Of a DNA stretch of 64,000 bases, positions 1 to 7,096 are shown piece by piece. Source of the DNA: Smithella sp. (GTDB lineage: Bacteria; Desulfobacterota; Syntrophia; Syntrophales; Smithellaceae); assembly GCA_007244375.1 (NCBI GenBank), contig SCVW01000025.1, positions 186,001 through 250,000 of the forward strand, read 5' to 3'. Position numbers and translations under genes: made by a program. Under the pieces are notes generated by a model that made no database searches, was not told where the DNA came from, and saw nothing but the letters and a program-made list of their open reading frames with translations. Every line of letters starts with the position of its first letter. Positions within the stretch are counted from its first letter, which is position 1.

Positions 1-206
1 AAAATATATCGTGAAGAATAATCAGCGGCTATATCAGCCAGATTTTCCGGATTGCCGGCATACGTCAAACAATCCACATTAATTATTCTGCCTGAATAAC
101 TTTTATTATTAATCAAATAACGGATAAAATTACTTCCGATAAATCCACAGCCACCAGTTACCAGCAAATTCTTGAACTCAATTTTACTTTTATTTTTTAT
201 GTTCAT
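1..206 (-). CDS. rfbB: dTDP-glucose 4,6-dehydratase, N-terminal part (runs off the window)
   Basis: The start codon is at 206 on the minus strand and the gene continues past base 1, so only about 68 residues are seen. The protein begins with a short Lys-rich stretch and then the Rossmann motif VTGGCGFIGSNFIRYL, followed by NVDCLTYAGNPENL. That NVD-LTYAGN segment is characteristic of RfbB/RmlB, which converts dTDP-glucose to dTDP-4-keto-6-deoxyglucose for O-antigen or capsule sugars. An AGGAG lies a little upstream of the ATG. Other extended SDR epimerases share the glycine motif, but LTYAGN points to RmlB. The rest of a sugar cluster presumably lies to the left. Confidence 0.85.
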   Translation of the reverse strand, partial: MNIKNKSKIEFKNLLVTGGCGFIGSNFIRYLINNKSYSGRIINVDCLTYAGNPENLADIAADYSSRYI

Positions 207-563
207 CCTTAAATGCTCCTAAAAAGCTATTGTTAAACAAAAATCTTTAATAGCTATAGTCAATAAAAGCTCTGCGGCAATTACTTATCATATTAGAAGA
301 CCTTTTAAAATATTAAAATATTTTTTTACGTGTAATTAGTCTCGCTTAATCGGTGTTTGCTCCGGATATTTTATGACTCTTTTATTTTGGTACTTGCAAG
401 CTTTTTACTTGTATATATTGCTAATTCTTTATACTCCACCTCCGAGAACGCTTTGTCCGCAAAGACAATACTTTATTTTCAGCCAAACAAAAAAATTGGC
501 GGCAACTGTCTGATGTACCGTTACCGCCAATTTCCCTTCTAGTTTTTAAGAATTAAATCTTTT
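207..563. other. AT-rich intergenic stretch
   Basis: Apart from the terminator at 493-533, nothing coding is convincing here. The one open frame on the plus strand (357-542) runs through the terminator stem, has no ribosome binding site and has no family features. Confidence 0.6.
493..533 (-). terminator. intrinsic terminator after the Lys-rich small protein
   Basis: A 10-bp perfect stem (AAATTGGCGG/CCGCCAATTT) is followed on the minus strand by a run of T. It sits 30 bases beyond the stop of the small gene at 564-692 and would end its transcript. Confidence 0.75.
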
Positions 564-692
564 CTATTTCTTCTTCTTGGGAGCTACTTTCTTCTTTGCT
601 ACTTTTTTAACTGCTTTTTTCTTTACTACTTTCTTTACTACTTTTTTCTTTGGAGCTGCTTTTTTCTTTACTACTTTCTTTGCCGTTGCCAT
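564..692 (-). CDS. 42-residue Lys/Val/Ala-rich histone H1-like protein
   Basis: A short gene starts at 692 and stops at 564. It has an excellent Shine-Dalgarno (AAAGGAGG) nine bases before the ATG and a strong terminator after the stop. The protein is MATAKKVVKKKAAPKKK followed by more VVKK and APKKK units, over half lysine, with no acidic residue. This composition matches the C-terminal tail of eukaryotic H1 and bacterial H1-like nucleoid proteins (Hc1/AlgR3 type, KKAAPKK repeats), so a DNA- or RNA-binding nucleoid role is inferred. The repeats are near-exact at DNA level, which suggests growth by slippage. It is a single-gene unit, and a ribosomal or other basic peptide cannot be excluded. 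Confidence 0.8.
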   Translation of the reverse strand: MATAKKVVKKKAAPKKKVVKKVVKKKAVKKVAKKKVAPKKKK

Positions 693-1139
693 TATGTGAC
701 GCCTCCTTTAAAAAATTTGTTGGATTTTTAATGCTTCCAATTCCTTTTCTGGTTAAACTTTACTTTATTTTTTTTAGCTAGTCAACAAAAAACACTTATA
801 AATTATTTTTTTTAATACTTATTTTTACAGCTTATCACCGCACATTCTTGCCTAATAAAATATTAATTCACAAACAGTGACATAACTTCACAAGCTTTTT
901 ACATTGTGATACTGATTGCTGTAATCCAATACTGTTGCGGGTTTCCTGATGATGATAAATATTCTCGCATAAAATAATCGGCATGATTTTGTACTTCATA
1001 GCGATTAAACTTTACAAATATTTTACGTAAAAATATTTTCTGCTTTCATCATGGAGAGAACATTTTTTTATTACTTAAAATATTTTTTACACAAAACCAG
1101 AAATGATTATCTCTGCAAGCCACTCGGCATCGTTTTCAA
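693..1139. other. AT-rich intergenic region
   Basis: No supported gene, RNA or repeat is visible beyond the promoter-like sequence at 757-785. It separates the Lys-rich gene from the NlpC/P60 gene, both on the minus strand. No clear terminator for the latter is seen. Confidence 0.5.
757..785 (-). promoter_or_regulatory. possible sigma-70 promoter for the Lys-rich small gene
   Basis: On the minus strand TTGACT (780-785) and TAAAGT (757-762) are 17 bp apart, about 65 bp upstream of the small gene's start. The match is moderate and the surroundings are AT-rich. Confidence 0.35.
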
Positions 1140-1919
1140 CTATAGATAAGTTTTTCCGCCGATATATTGATTTGCGAAGTAATTTGAAGATAGAGAATCA
1201 ACCTTGATTTTTCTGCCTTGAGATGAAGCATGAATAAATTTTCCATCTCCGATATAAATACCGACATGAGAAACACTGTTTCTGCCCTTTAAAGAGAAAA
1301 ATACCAGATCACCTTTTTGCAAATCATTTTTATTTACGGTATCACCTGTATTAAATTGTTCTTTCGAATTACGGGGAAGATTTAGACCATTCAGTTGGTA
1401 CACTGTCATTGTCAGTCCACTGCAATCAAATCCGTCATCGGAAGAAGTGCCCCCCCAAAGATAAGGAACACCGAGGAAATCTTTTGCAGTCTTCACTAAA
1501 GATTCCCTCAAATAATCAGTACCGTATTGTTTTTGTCTGGCAACTGAATAATCTTCAGGCTGTACGATATAAAACTCTTCGATAATGTTCGCTTCTTTCA
1601 GGCTTTGAGCTCTTTTTCTGGCCGAGTCCTTTGTCGCATAATTACCAAATCGGACTTTAAAGAATTTATCCGAAGCAAGAAAATATGTGGCATCGAGGCC
1701 ATGATTATTTTTCAATCTTTCCGTCAAACGCACCGCATTTTCCACTTTTTTAAACGCTCCCGCCTGAATCGTATAGCCCATCAACTCCAGTACAGGTTTT
1801 TGCCTCACCGGTTTTGGGTAAGACGGTGGCACCCAACGCGCAGTCCGGCGAGCATGTGAACATGACAATACAAGCAAAGAAATAAGAATAAAGAGCGCGG
1901 TCAGTTTGTATTTTCTCAT
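1140..1919 (-). CDS. SPOR-domain NlpC/P60 peptidoglycan hydrolase lipoprotein
   Basis: Probable outer-membrane lipoprotein and gamma-D-Glu-diaminoacyl endopeptidase. Taking the start at 1919 (259 residues), there is a signal sequence with lipobox ending at Cys20 (LVLSC), then a SPOR domain at about 48-120 (YTIQAGAFKKVENA... KVRFGNY) that would bind denuded septal glycan. An NlpC/P60 domain follows (about 135-259) with catalytic Cys166 in FDCSG, His218 in SHVGIYIG and His230 in FIHASS. The start at 1919 forms an ATGA overlap with the stop of the CCA-transferase gene; an ATG 12 bases further upstream would add MDER. The SPOR plus NlpC/P60 combination is common in deltaproteobacteria. Translational coupling to the tRNA gene is likely. 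Confidence 0.93.
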   Translation of the reverse strand: MRKYKLTALFILISLLVLSCSHARRTARWVPPSYPKPVRQKPVLELMGYTIQAGAFKKVENAVRLTERLKNNHGLDATYFLASDKFFKVRFGNYATKDSARKRAQSLKEANIIEEFYIVQPEDYSVARQKQYGTDYLRESLVKTAKDFLGVPYLWGGTSSDDGFDCSGLTMTVYQLNGLNLPRNSKEQFNTGDTVNKNDLQKGDLVFFSLKGRNSVSHVGIYIGDGKFIHASSQGRKIKVDSLSSNYFANQYIGGKTYL

Positions 1920-3247
1920 TCTTTCATCCATTTATTGCGGACATAATCCCTGGCTTCTTTAGTTGTCATAATTCTACCTTCAAGCTGCTCTTCTTCTAAT
2001 GCCAGCAGAATCATTCCGATAATTTTTCCCGGAGTAAAACCCATTTCAATTAAATCATCACCGGTCAACAAACGTTTAGGATGCAAATCGTCCCGGTTTA
2101 AAGATCTTAGTCGATCCTGACAGAATTCATAATTATCCAGCATGCCGTGACTGGCAAGACAATCCAGCCGGTGTAACTCCAGATGCAAACCAAAATCCGG
2201 CATACGTAAGAATCGTTTGAGACGGGCCGGACGCATTTTTTGAACATTCATAAAAACCATATGATGGTGAATGAGATTAAGCACTGTTTCTTTTTGTGCA
2301 TTGGAAAATTTCAACCGCTCCATTATATCGTCAGCGATTTTTTCTCCCTGCTGAACATGTCCGTAAAAATGCACACCATTTTCATCTTCAGTTCTTGTTA
2401 CAACCTTACCGACATCATGTAATAATACGCTCCAGGCCAGGCAAAGATTTTCACTGGTTCCCCCGTTTTTAGACAACAACTCCAGCATACTCAATGTGTG
2501 CTGCCAGACATCGCCTTCCGGATGAAAACGAAGCGGTTGTTCCACTCCTTTCATTTTATCAACTTCAGGAAGAATTGCTTTCAAGATGCCCGTTTCTGCC
2601 ATTAATTCAAAGCCGCGACGTGAGCCACCACGCGTCAAAATCTTACCGAGTTCATCACGTATACGTTCGGCGCTGATCTGTTTTATTTTTGTTGCATTAT
2701 TCTTGATCGCCCGCATTGTTAACGGTTCTATAGTAAAATTAAGATTGGCAGCAAAACGAATGGCCCTCAACATCCGCAGAAAATCTTCGTTGAATCGCTT
2801 TTCGGGATCACCAATTGTGCGGATAATTTTTTTTTCAATGTCAGCGCGACCGTCCACATAATCAATTATTTTATTTGATTCCGGATCCATTAAAAGTCCG
2901 TTGATTGTGAAATCGCGCCGGAACACATCTTCTCTGGCTGAAGAAAAATAGATTCGAGACGGATGTCTGCCGTCTGCGTAAACATCATCTCCGCGAAAGG
3001 TAGCGACTTCGTAAAGATAATTATCTACAATAATGGCAACAACACCGAATTTGGCGCCGATGGCCAGGGTGTTGGGAAACAGGGAAATTATTTCATTAGG
3101 ACGCGCAGAGGTCACAATATCGTAATCGCCGGAAACAGAGCCAAGAATAAAATCACGCACACAACCGCCGACAAAATATGCTTCATGACCCGATTGTTTC
3201 AAAAGACGGACGACTGCTTCCGCATTCCGACGATTGTCGTTTCCCAT
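1916..3247 (-). CDS. cca: CCA tRNA nucleotidyltransferase (class II) with HD domain
   Basis: Adds or repairs the 3' CCA end of tRNAs. The 443-residue protein has the class II polymerase-beta fold head: GGCVRD at 27-32 and the catalytic DYD at 41-43. The RRDFTINGL motif is at 110-118, followed by the EDFLRMLRAIRFA helix of the nucleotide-binding domain. An HD-type phosphohydrolase domain follows, with LLHDVGK (HD at 277-278) and a HHHMVF stretch. The close relative poly(A) polymerase I is the main alternative; the HD domain and length fit the CCA enzyme better. The start codon ATG at 3247 follows no strong Shine-Dalgarno. The stop overlaps the next gene, an NlpC/P60 lipoprotein, by an ATGA. 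Confidence 0.93.
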   Translation of the reverse strand: MGNDNRRNAEAVVRLLKQSGHEAYFVGGCVRDFILGSVSGDYDIVTSARPNEIISLFPNTLAIGAKFGVVAIIVDNYLYEVATFRGDDVYADGRHPSRIYFSSAREDVFRRDFTINGLLMDPESNKIIDYVDGRADIEKKIIRTIGDPEKRFNEDFLRMLRAIRFAANLNFTIEPLTMRAIKNNATKIKQISAERIRDELGKILTRGGSRRGFELMAETGILKAILPEVDKMKGVEQPLRFHPEGDVWQHTLSMLELLSKNGGTSENLCLAWSVLLHDVGKVVTRTEDENGVHFYGHVQQGEKIADDIMERLKFSNAQKETVLNLIHHHMVFMNVQKMRPARLKRFLRMPDFGLHLELHRLDCLASHGMLDNYEFCQDRLRSLNRDDLHPKRLLTGDDLIEMGFTPGKIIGMILLALEEEQLEGRIMTTKEARDYVRNKWMKE

Positions 3248-3282
3248 TATTTTTTATCCGCCGAAAATCATTAAACGTTCCT

Positions 3283-3307
3283 GGATTCCGTCCCCCGACG
3301 GAATGAC
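3283..3307. repeat. short palindromic GGATTCC...GGAATGAC repeat
   Basis: GGATTCCGTC/GACGGAATGAC forms an inverted repeat and ends in CGGAATGAC, like copies near 9793, 18120 and 57173. The rest of the 237-base gap up to thiC holds further small palindromes (a CCGACACGTCGG stretch near 3380, a GTGCC pair near 3430, and AAATGC/GCATTT at 3465-3480) but no gene. Confidence 0.55.
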
Positions 3308-3484
3308 GAAAATGAGGTGTCACTACCCGACTCATTGCCCCTTTTCACTCTTTAGTGACACTCGCTGAAAGCAAGTCCCGACACGTCGGGATGCAGCTCG
3401 AAGCGTTAGTGGAACTATCCCAGGCACATAGTGCCGTGGGGCACCATTCACTATTCACTTCTTTAAATGCGGAAGCATTTATAA

Positions 3485-4756
3485 TTATTTTTTCCCCAAT
3501 TTGATGGCGCACAATTCTCCGCACATGGTGCAACCTTCATCCCTGGCACTCTTACTTTTCTCTAAAAGTAAACTTGTTTTGGATGGATCTATAGATAAAT
3601 CCACCTGTCCCTGCCAATCAAAATTACTTCGGCACTGGGACATTTTTCTATCCTTTTCACGCGCGTTACTCACACCTTTGGCAATGTCTGCTATGTGCGC
3701 GGCGATTCTCGTAGCGATGACTCCATCGTGAACATCGGCCAGTGTAGGCAGTCGTAAATGTTCGGCGGGAGTCACATAGCAGAGAAAATCAGCTCCGGCA
3801 GCTCCGGCAATCGCCCCGCCAATGGCAGAAGTAATGTGATCATAGCCTGGCGCAATATCAGTAGGCAAAGGACCAAGCACATAAAATGGTGCACCCTGAC
3901 AAATTTCCTTCTGTAATTCTATATTGGCCTCAATTTCGGTCAGGGGAACATGTCCGGGACCTTCGATTATTACCTGAACACCTGCAGCACGGGCACGGGC
4001 AGCGAGTCTTCCCAAAATTATCAATTCCTGCAATTGCGCCTGATCGGTAGAATCATCTATAGCTCCCGGCCGGAGCCCGTCGCCAAGACTTAAAACCATA
4101 TCATAGCGATGGGCTATTTCCAGAAGACGATCATAATCCTCATATAAAGGATTTTCTTTCCTGTTGCAATTCATCCAATTGGCAATCATAGCACCACCAC
4201 GACTGACAATTCCTAAAACCCTTCTTTGTTTTTTTAGAGCAGCAACACTCATTCTGGTCACGCCGCAGTGAACGGTAATAAAATCAACTCCGTCTTTACC
4301 GTTCTCTTCGATGACATCGAATATATCTTCGGCTGTCATCTCCGATATTGCCTTACGATTTTGTACCATCTTAACCGCTGCCTGATAAATCGGTACGGTC
4401 CCTATTGCCACTTTTGACTTACTCATAATTTTTTTTCTAATCATGGCCAGATTTCCGCCGGTAGAAAGATCCATCACCGCATCGGCACCTGCAGTAATAG
4501 CAACCTTAAGTTTTTTCAGTTCCAGATTGAAATCTACATGATCCTTGGATGTACCGATATTAGCATTTACCTTGGTGCGCAAACCTTCCCCGATTGCCAA
4601 CGGTTTGATGATTGTATGTTTTACATTGTGCACAATAACTATTGTCCCTTTTGCGATTCCCCGGCGTATATATTCGGGTGTCACCCCTTCTTCTTTAGCC
4701 ACTATTTTCATTTCTTTAGTAATTAAGCCTTTACGGGCTTTTTCCAATTGTGTCAT
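3485..4756 (-). CDS. thiC: phosphomethylpyrimidine synthase
   Basis: Radical SAM enzyme converting aminoimidazole ribotide to hydroxymethylpyrimidine phosphate in thiamine synthesis. I place the start at 4756 (423 residues) because GGAGG lies six bases before this ATG and family members begin MTQLExARKG; an upstream in-frame ATG at 4789 lacks such a site. Diagnostic segments are NANIGTS near the N-terminus, VTVHCGVT, SRGGAMIANWM, EGPGHVPL and LGPLPTDIAPGYDHIT. The C-terminal cluster-binding cysteines are C409, C412 and C416, spaced CX2CX3C rather than the CX2CX4C of the long ThiC form. It is the last gene of thiN-thiD-thiC. Confidence 0.96.
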   Translation of the reverse strand: MTQLEKARKGLITKEMKIVAKEEGVTPEYIRRGIAKGTIVIVHNVKHTIIKPLAIGEGLRTKVNANIGTSKDHVDFNLELKKLKVAITAGADAVMDLSTGGNLAMIRKKIMSKSKVAIGTVPIYQAAVKMVQNRKAISEMTAEDIFDVIEENGKDGVDFITVHCGVTRMSVAALKKQRRVLGIVSRGGAMIANWMNCNRKENPLYEDYDRLLEIAHRYDMVLSLGDGLRPGAIDDSTDQAQLQELIILGRLAARARAAGVQVIIEGPGHVPLTEIEANIELQKEICQGAPFYVLGPLPTDIAPGYDHITSAIGGAIAGAAGADFLCYVTPAEHLRLPTLADVHDGVIATRIAAHIADIAKGVSNAREKDRKMSQCRSNFDWQGQVDLSIDPSKTSLLLEKSKSARDEGCTMCGELCAIKLGKK

Positions 4757-4799
4757 GACATCCTCCAAAGCATTAAAACAACTTCTCAAATCGCGAAAT

Positions 4800-5615
4800 T
4801 TATCCGCGCCTATTAGTTATAATTTTCCCAAAAATGTTGACCGACCCATATCCCTTGCCCAGAATTAAACCATTTTTAATAGCTGCAGTAACCATATCTT
4901 TCGCCTGCCAAACGGCATCAATAATATTTTTCCCCCGCGCAAGAGCTGATGCCAGCACCGACGCATAAGTGCACCCTGTACCATGAGTATCACTCGAATC
5001 GATCCAGGGAGATGAAAACTTATAACAACGATCACCGTTGAAAAGAATATCCAATGCACCATATTTTTTAATTCCCGGAATGTGTCCTCCTTTTATCAGC
5101 ACATTTCTGGCACCCATTTTGTGAATTATAACAGCCGCTTTTCCCATCGCGGCAACCGTTCTAATACTGCACTGTGCCAAAACTTCCGCTTCGGGAATAT
5201 TCGGTGTCAGGACAAACGTCTGAGGCAGCAGTTTTTTGACAAGCACTTCCCTTGCCTGACCCTGCATTAAAGAGTGTCCGCCCTTGGCAATCATTACCGG
5301 GTCAACTACTAATTTCTCCAGATGATATTCTTTTATTTTCCTAACAACCGTTTCAACCGCTCCCGCTGTTAAAAGCATACCGGTTTTTACAGCATCAGCT
5401 CCGATGTCGCCAAGCACCGAATCCAATTGCGCCAAAATAAATTTTTGCGGTACGGGATGGATGTACTGAACTCCATGGGAGTTTTGCGCAGTCACTGCTG
5501 TAATCACACTCAGTCCATGGCAACCGCAGGCGCTTACAGCCTTTAAATCCGCCTGAATTCCAGCGCCTCCACTGGAATCGGAACCGCCTATACATAATAC
5601 TTTAACCGGTTCCAT
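4800..5615 (-). CDS. thiD: hydroxymethylpyrimidine/phosphomethylpyrimidine kinase
   Basis: Phosphorylates HMP and HMP-P to HMP-PP, the pyrimidine substrate for thiamine phosphate synthase. The 271-residue ribokinase-fold protein opens with CIGGSDSSGGAGIQADLK, the classic ThiD substrate loop. It also has VKTGML, VVDPVMIAKGG, LTPNIPEAE and the anion-hole motif DTHGTGCTYAS near the C-terminus. The start at 5615 is only a few bases after the stop of the thiamine pyrophosphokinase gene, so the two are co-transcribed, and thiC follows after 43 bases. No ThiE fusion domain is present. Confidence 0.95.
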   Translation of the reverse strand: MEPVKVLCIGGSDSSGGAGIQADLKAVSACGCHGLSVITAVTAQNSHGVQYIHPVPQKFILAQLDSVLGDIGADAVKTGMLLTAGAVETVVRKIKEYHLEKLVVDPVMIAKGGHSLMQGQAREVLVKKLLPQTFVLTPNIPEAEVLAQCSIRTVAAMGKAAVIIHKMGARNVLIKGGHIPGIKKYGALDILFNGDRCYKFSSPWIDSSDTHGTGCTYASVLASALARGKNIIDAVWQAKDMVTAAIKNGLILGKGYGSVNIFGKIITNRRG

Positions 5616-5618
5616 AAA

Positions 5619-6290
5619 TCAAAGCGCTTCCGGGAAAATATCCTTTTGCCAGTATCCAATGACAAGAAGTTTTCCCGACCGTACACTAATAGTAGCACGG
5701 TCTTCATTAACAATATTACTAACGCCGCGGGTCTCACCCATTTTCAAAGTACCTTTTTCCAGAGGATAAAGAAAACCACTGAGAGTTATCCCTGTAACTT
5801 TAGGACTGAGCGCAAGAAGAGAAACTGTTTTCCCTGTTTCGTTTATAAAAACAGCTTTCTTATCAAGTACAAAAGCTTCTCCATATTCGTCAACCAAATA
5901 TGTATTAATTCCTTTTTCCTGTCCTTTAAAAAGCAAGAACACATTGGCCAGGGTGTGATCAAGTCTGCCACCCAGCGCGCCCCAGATAAATACTTCTTCA
6001 GGATTAAACTTCAGAGCGTAGTCGAGTGCCAATTCCGTATCGGTAAAATCCTTATTCGCTGAATATTTTATAATTTTTATTCCCTGTGCAGAGTAATTCT
6101 CCAGTTGAACAGGGTCAATCGAATCCATATCACCGATCACCACGTCGGGTTTAATTCTCAGATACTGAAAATTACGAGCCCCGCCATCGCAGCAAATAAC
6201 CAGTCTGTTTTTCATTCCCGCAATCTTTTTATGAAAAAATACAGGATCAACCAGACGACCACCGCTAACTATGATTATCTTTTGATACAC
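5619..6290 (-). CDS. thiN: thiamine pyrophosphokinase (thiamine diphosphokinase)
   Basis: Transfers pyrophosphate from ATP to thiamine, making the cofactor TDP. The 223-residue protein shows CDGGARN, DVVIGDMDSID, the KDFTDTELALDYAL motif and GALGGRLDHTLANV, all typical of the TPK catalytic domain. A small beta-rich thiamine-binding C-terminal region follows (LSPKVTGITLSGFLYPL, TRGVSNI). The start codon is GTG at 6290, with AAGG eight bases upstream. It heads a thiN-thiD-thiC run, so salvage and HMP synthesis are co-expressed. I found no TPP riboswitch in the 200 bases upstream. Confidence 0.93.
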   Translation of the reverse strand: MYQKIIIVSGGRLVDPVFFHKKIAGMKNRLVICCDGGARNFQYLRIKPDVVIGDMDSIDPVQLENYSAQGIKIIKYSANKDFTDTELALDYALKFNPEEVFIWGALGGRLDHTLANVFLLFKGQEKGINTYLVDEYGEAFVLDKKAVFINETGKTVSLLALSPKVTGITLSGFLYPLEKGTLKMGETRGVSNIVNEDRATISVRSGKLLVIGYWQKDIFPEAL

Positions 6291-6494
6291 AAGATTTTCC
6301 TTAAATAAAAACAGTTGTTTGAAACATAATTGTTTTATATTACCCGGATCAATTTTTTAATTAGAAAAAATTTATTACATTAACCGGCAAAAAGCAAATT
6401 GTTTAATTAATAAGAATTACTTCTTGACAAATATACATTTGTTTGTTTTTTTTAGCACGCATTAATGTAGTACTTTCAAGGGAGCGAAATATCT

Positions 6495-6950
6495 ATGAAA
6501 AAAATGTTATATTGCTTCTTTATCATCGTTACATTTTTAACATTCATATCCTGTGGCGATAAGGATATGCCTTCGATAAATCCCGGTCTTTATGAAATCG
6601 AGTTCAAACTTGATTACGGAGGGCAACCGTTTCTGGCTAAGCAAAGAGCTCGTTACAATTCCGATGGTACTTTTGAGGCAACAAATTTTAATAATAACGT
6701 GGCCGTCGAAGAAATTAAAGGCAAGTTTAAAGTAGACAACAAACAACTTATTTCATACGATACATATGCACGTTCTATCACCGAAAACAACGAATGGAAA
6801 GAAAAGGAACCATCGAAAGTGGATGTCCGGAAAATCAAAAAAGGAAGTTACCAGTACTATTTTAAATTTCCCAACAATCAAATGCGCGTGATGTATAAAC
6901 AGGTTGGCATGAAAGAAGGCTGGAAAACTTACACCCGCATCAGTGATTAA
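6495..6950 (+). CDS. small putative lipoprotein of unknown function
   Basis: A 151-residue protein with a signal sequence ending in lipobox FISC (Cys20), followed by GDKDMPSINPGLYEIEFKLDY. The mature part is hydrophilic, Lys-rich and probably beta-rich, with repeated aromatic/charged strands (QRARYNSDGTFEA, KGKFKVDNKQL, YQYYFKFPN). The pattern recalls small lipocalin-like lipoproteins but I do not recognise a family. GGGAG lies 7-8 bases before the ATG. An inverted repeat ACAAAT/ATTTGT at 6427-6442 overlaps a TTGACA box at 6424-6429 and could be an operator. It stands alone between the thiamine operon and the convergent usher gene. Confidence 0.8.
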   Translation: MKKMLYCFFIIVTFLTFISCGDKDMPSINPGLYEIEFKLDYGGQPFLAKQRARYNSDGTFEATNFNNNVAVEEIKGKFKVDNKQLISYDTYARSITENNEWKEKEPSKVDVRKIKKGSYQYYFKFPNNQMRVMYKQVGMKEGWKTYTRISD

Positions 6951-7023
6951 CAAGTAAACCCCATTAGACCCAGGCCTAAAGACCGGGGCTTTCCTGGTTG
7001 CTTTAATTTCATTTTCCATTTTT

Positions 7024-7043
7024 CCCCGCTTTGAAAAGCGGGG
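7024..7043. terminator. hairpin between convergent genes
   Basis: CCCCGCTTT/AAAGCGGGG with a two-base loop lies between the lipoprotein gene (plus) and the usher gene (minus). It has TTT on the plus side and TTTTT only upstream, so termination efficiency is uncertain. A second, weaker CCAGG/CCTGG stem lies at about 6970-6998. Confidence 0.5.
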
Positions 7044-7096
7044 TTTCCCGGATCTAACGGGGTAAAAATGCATTTTCAGGCATCGCACGAAAGTCA

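Noticed and set aside
357-542. 61-residue plus-strand frame
   Set aside because: Runs through the terminator stem at 493-533, has no ribosome site and no recognisable features.
6291-6494. TPP riboswitch upstream of the thiamine operon
   Set aside because: No CTGAGA or ACCTGA-type aptamer blocks found on the minus strand.
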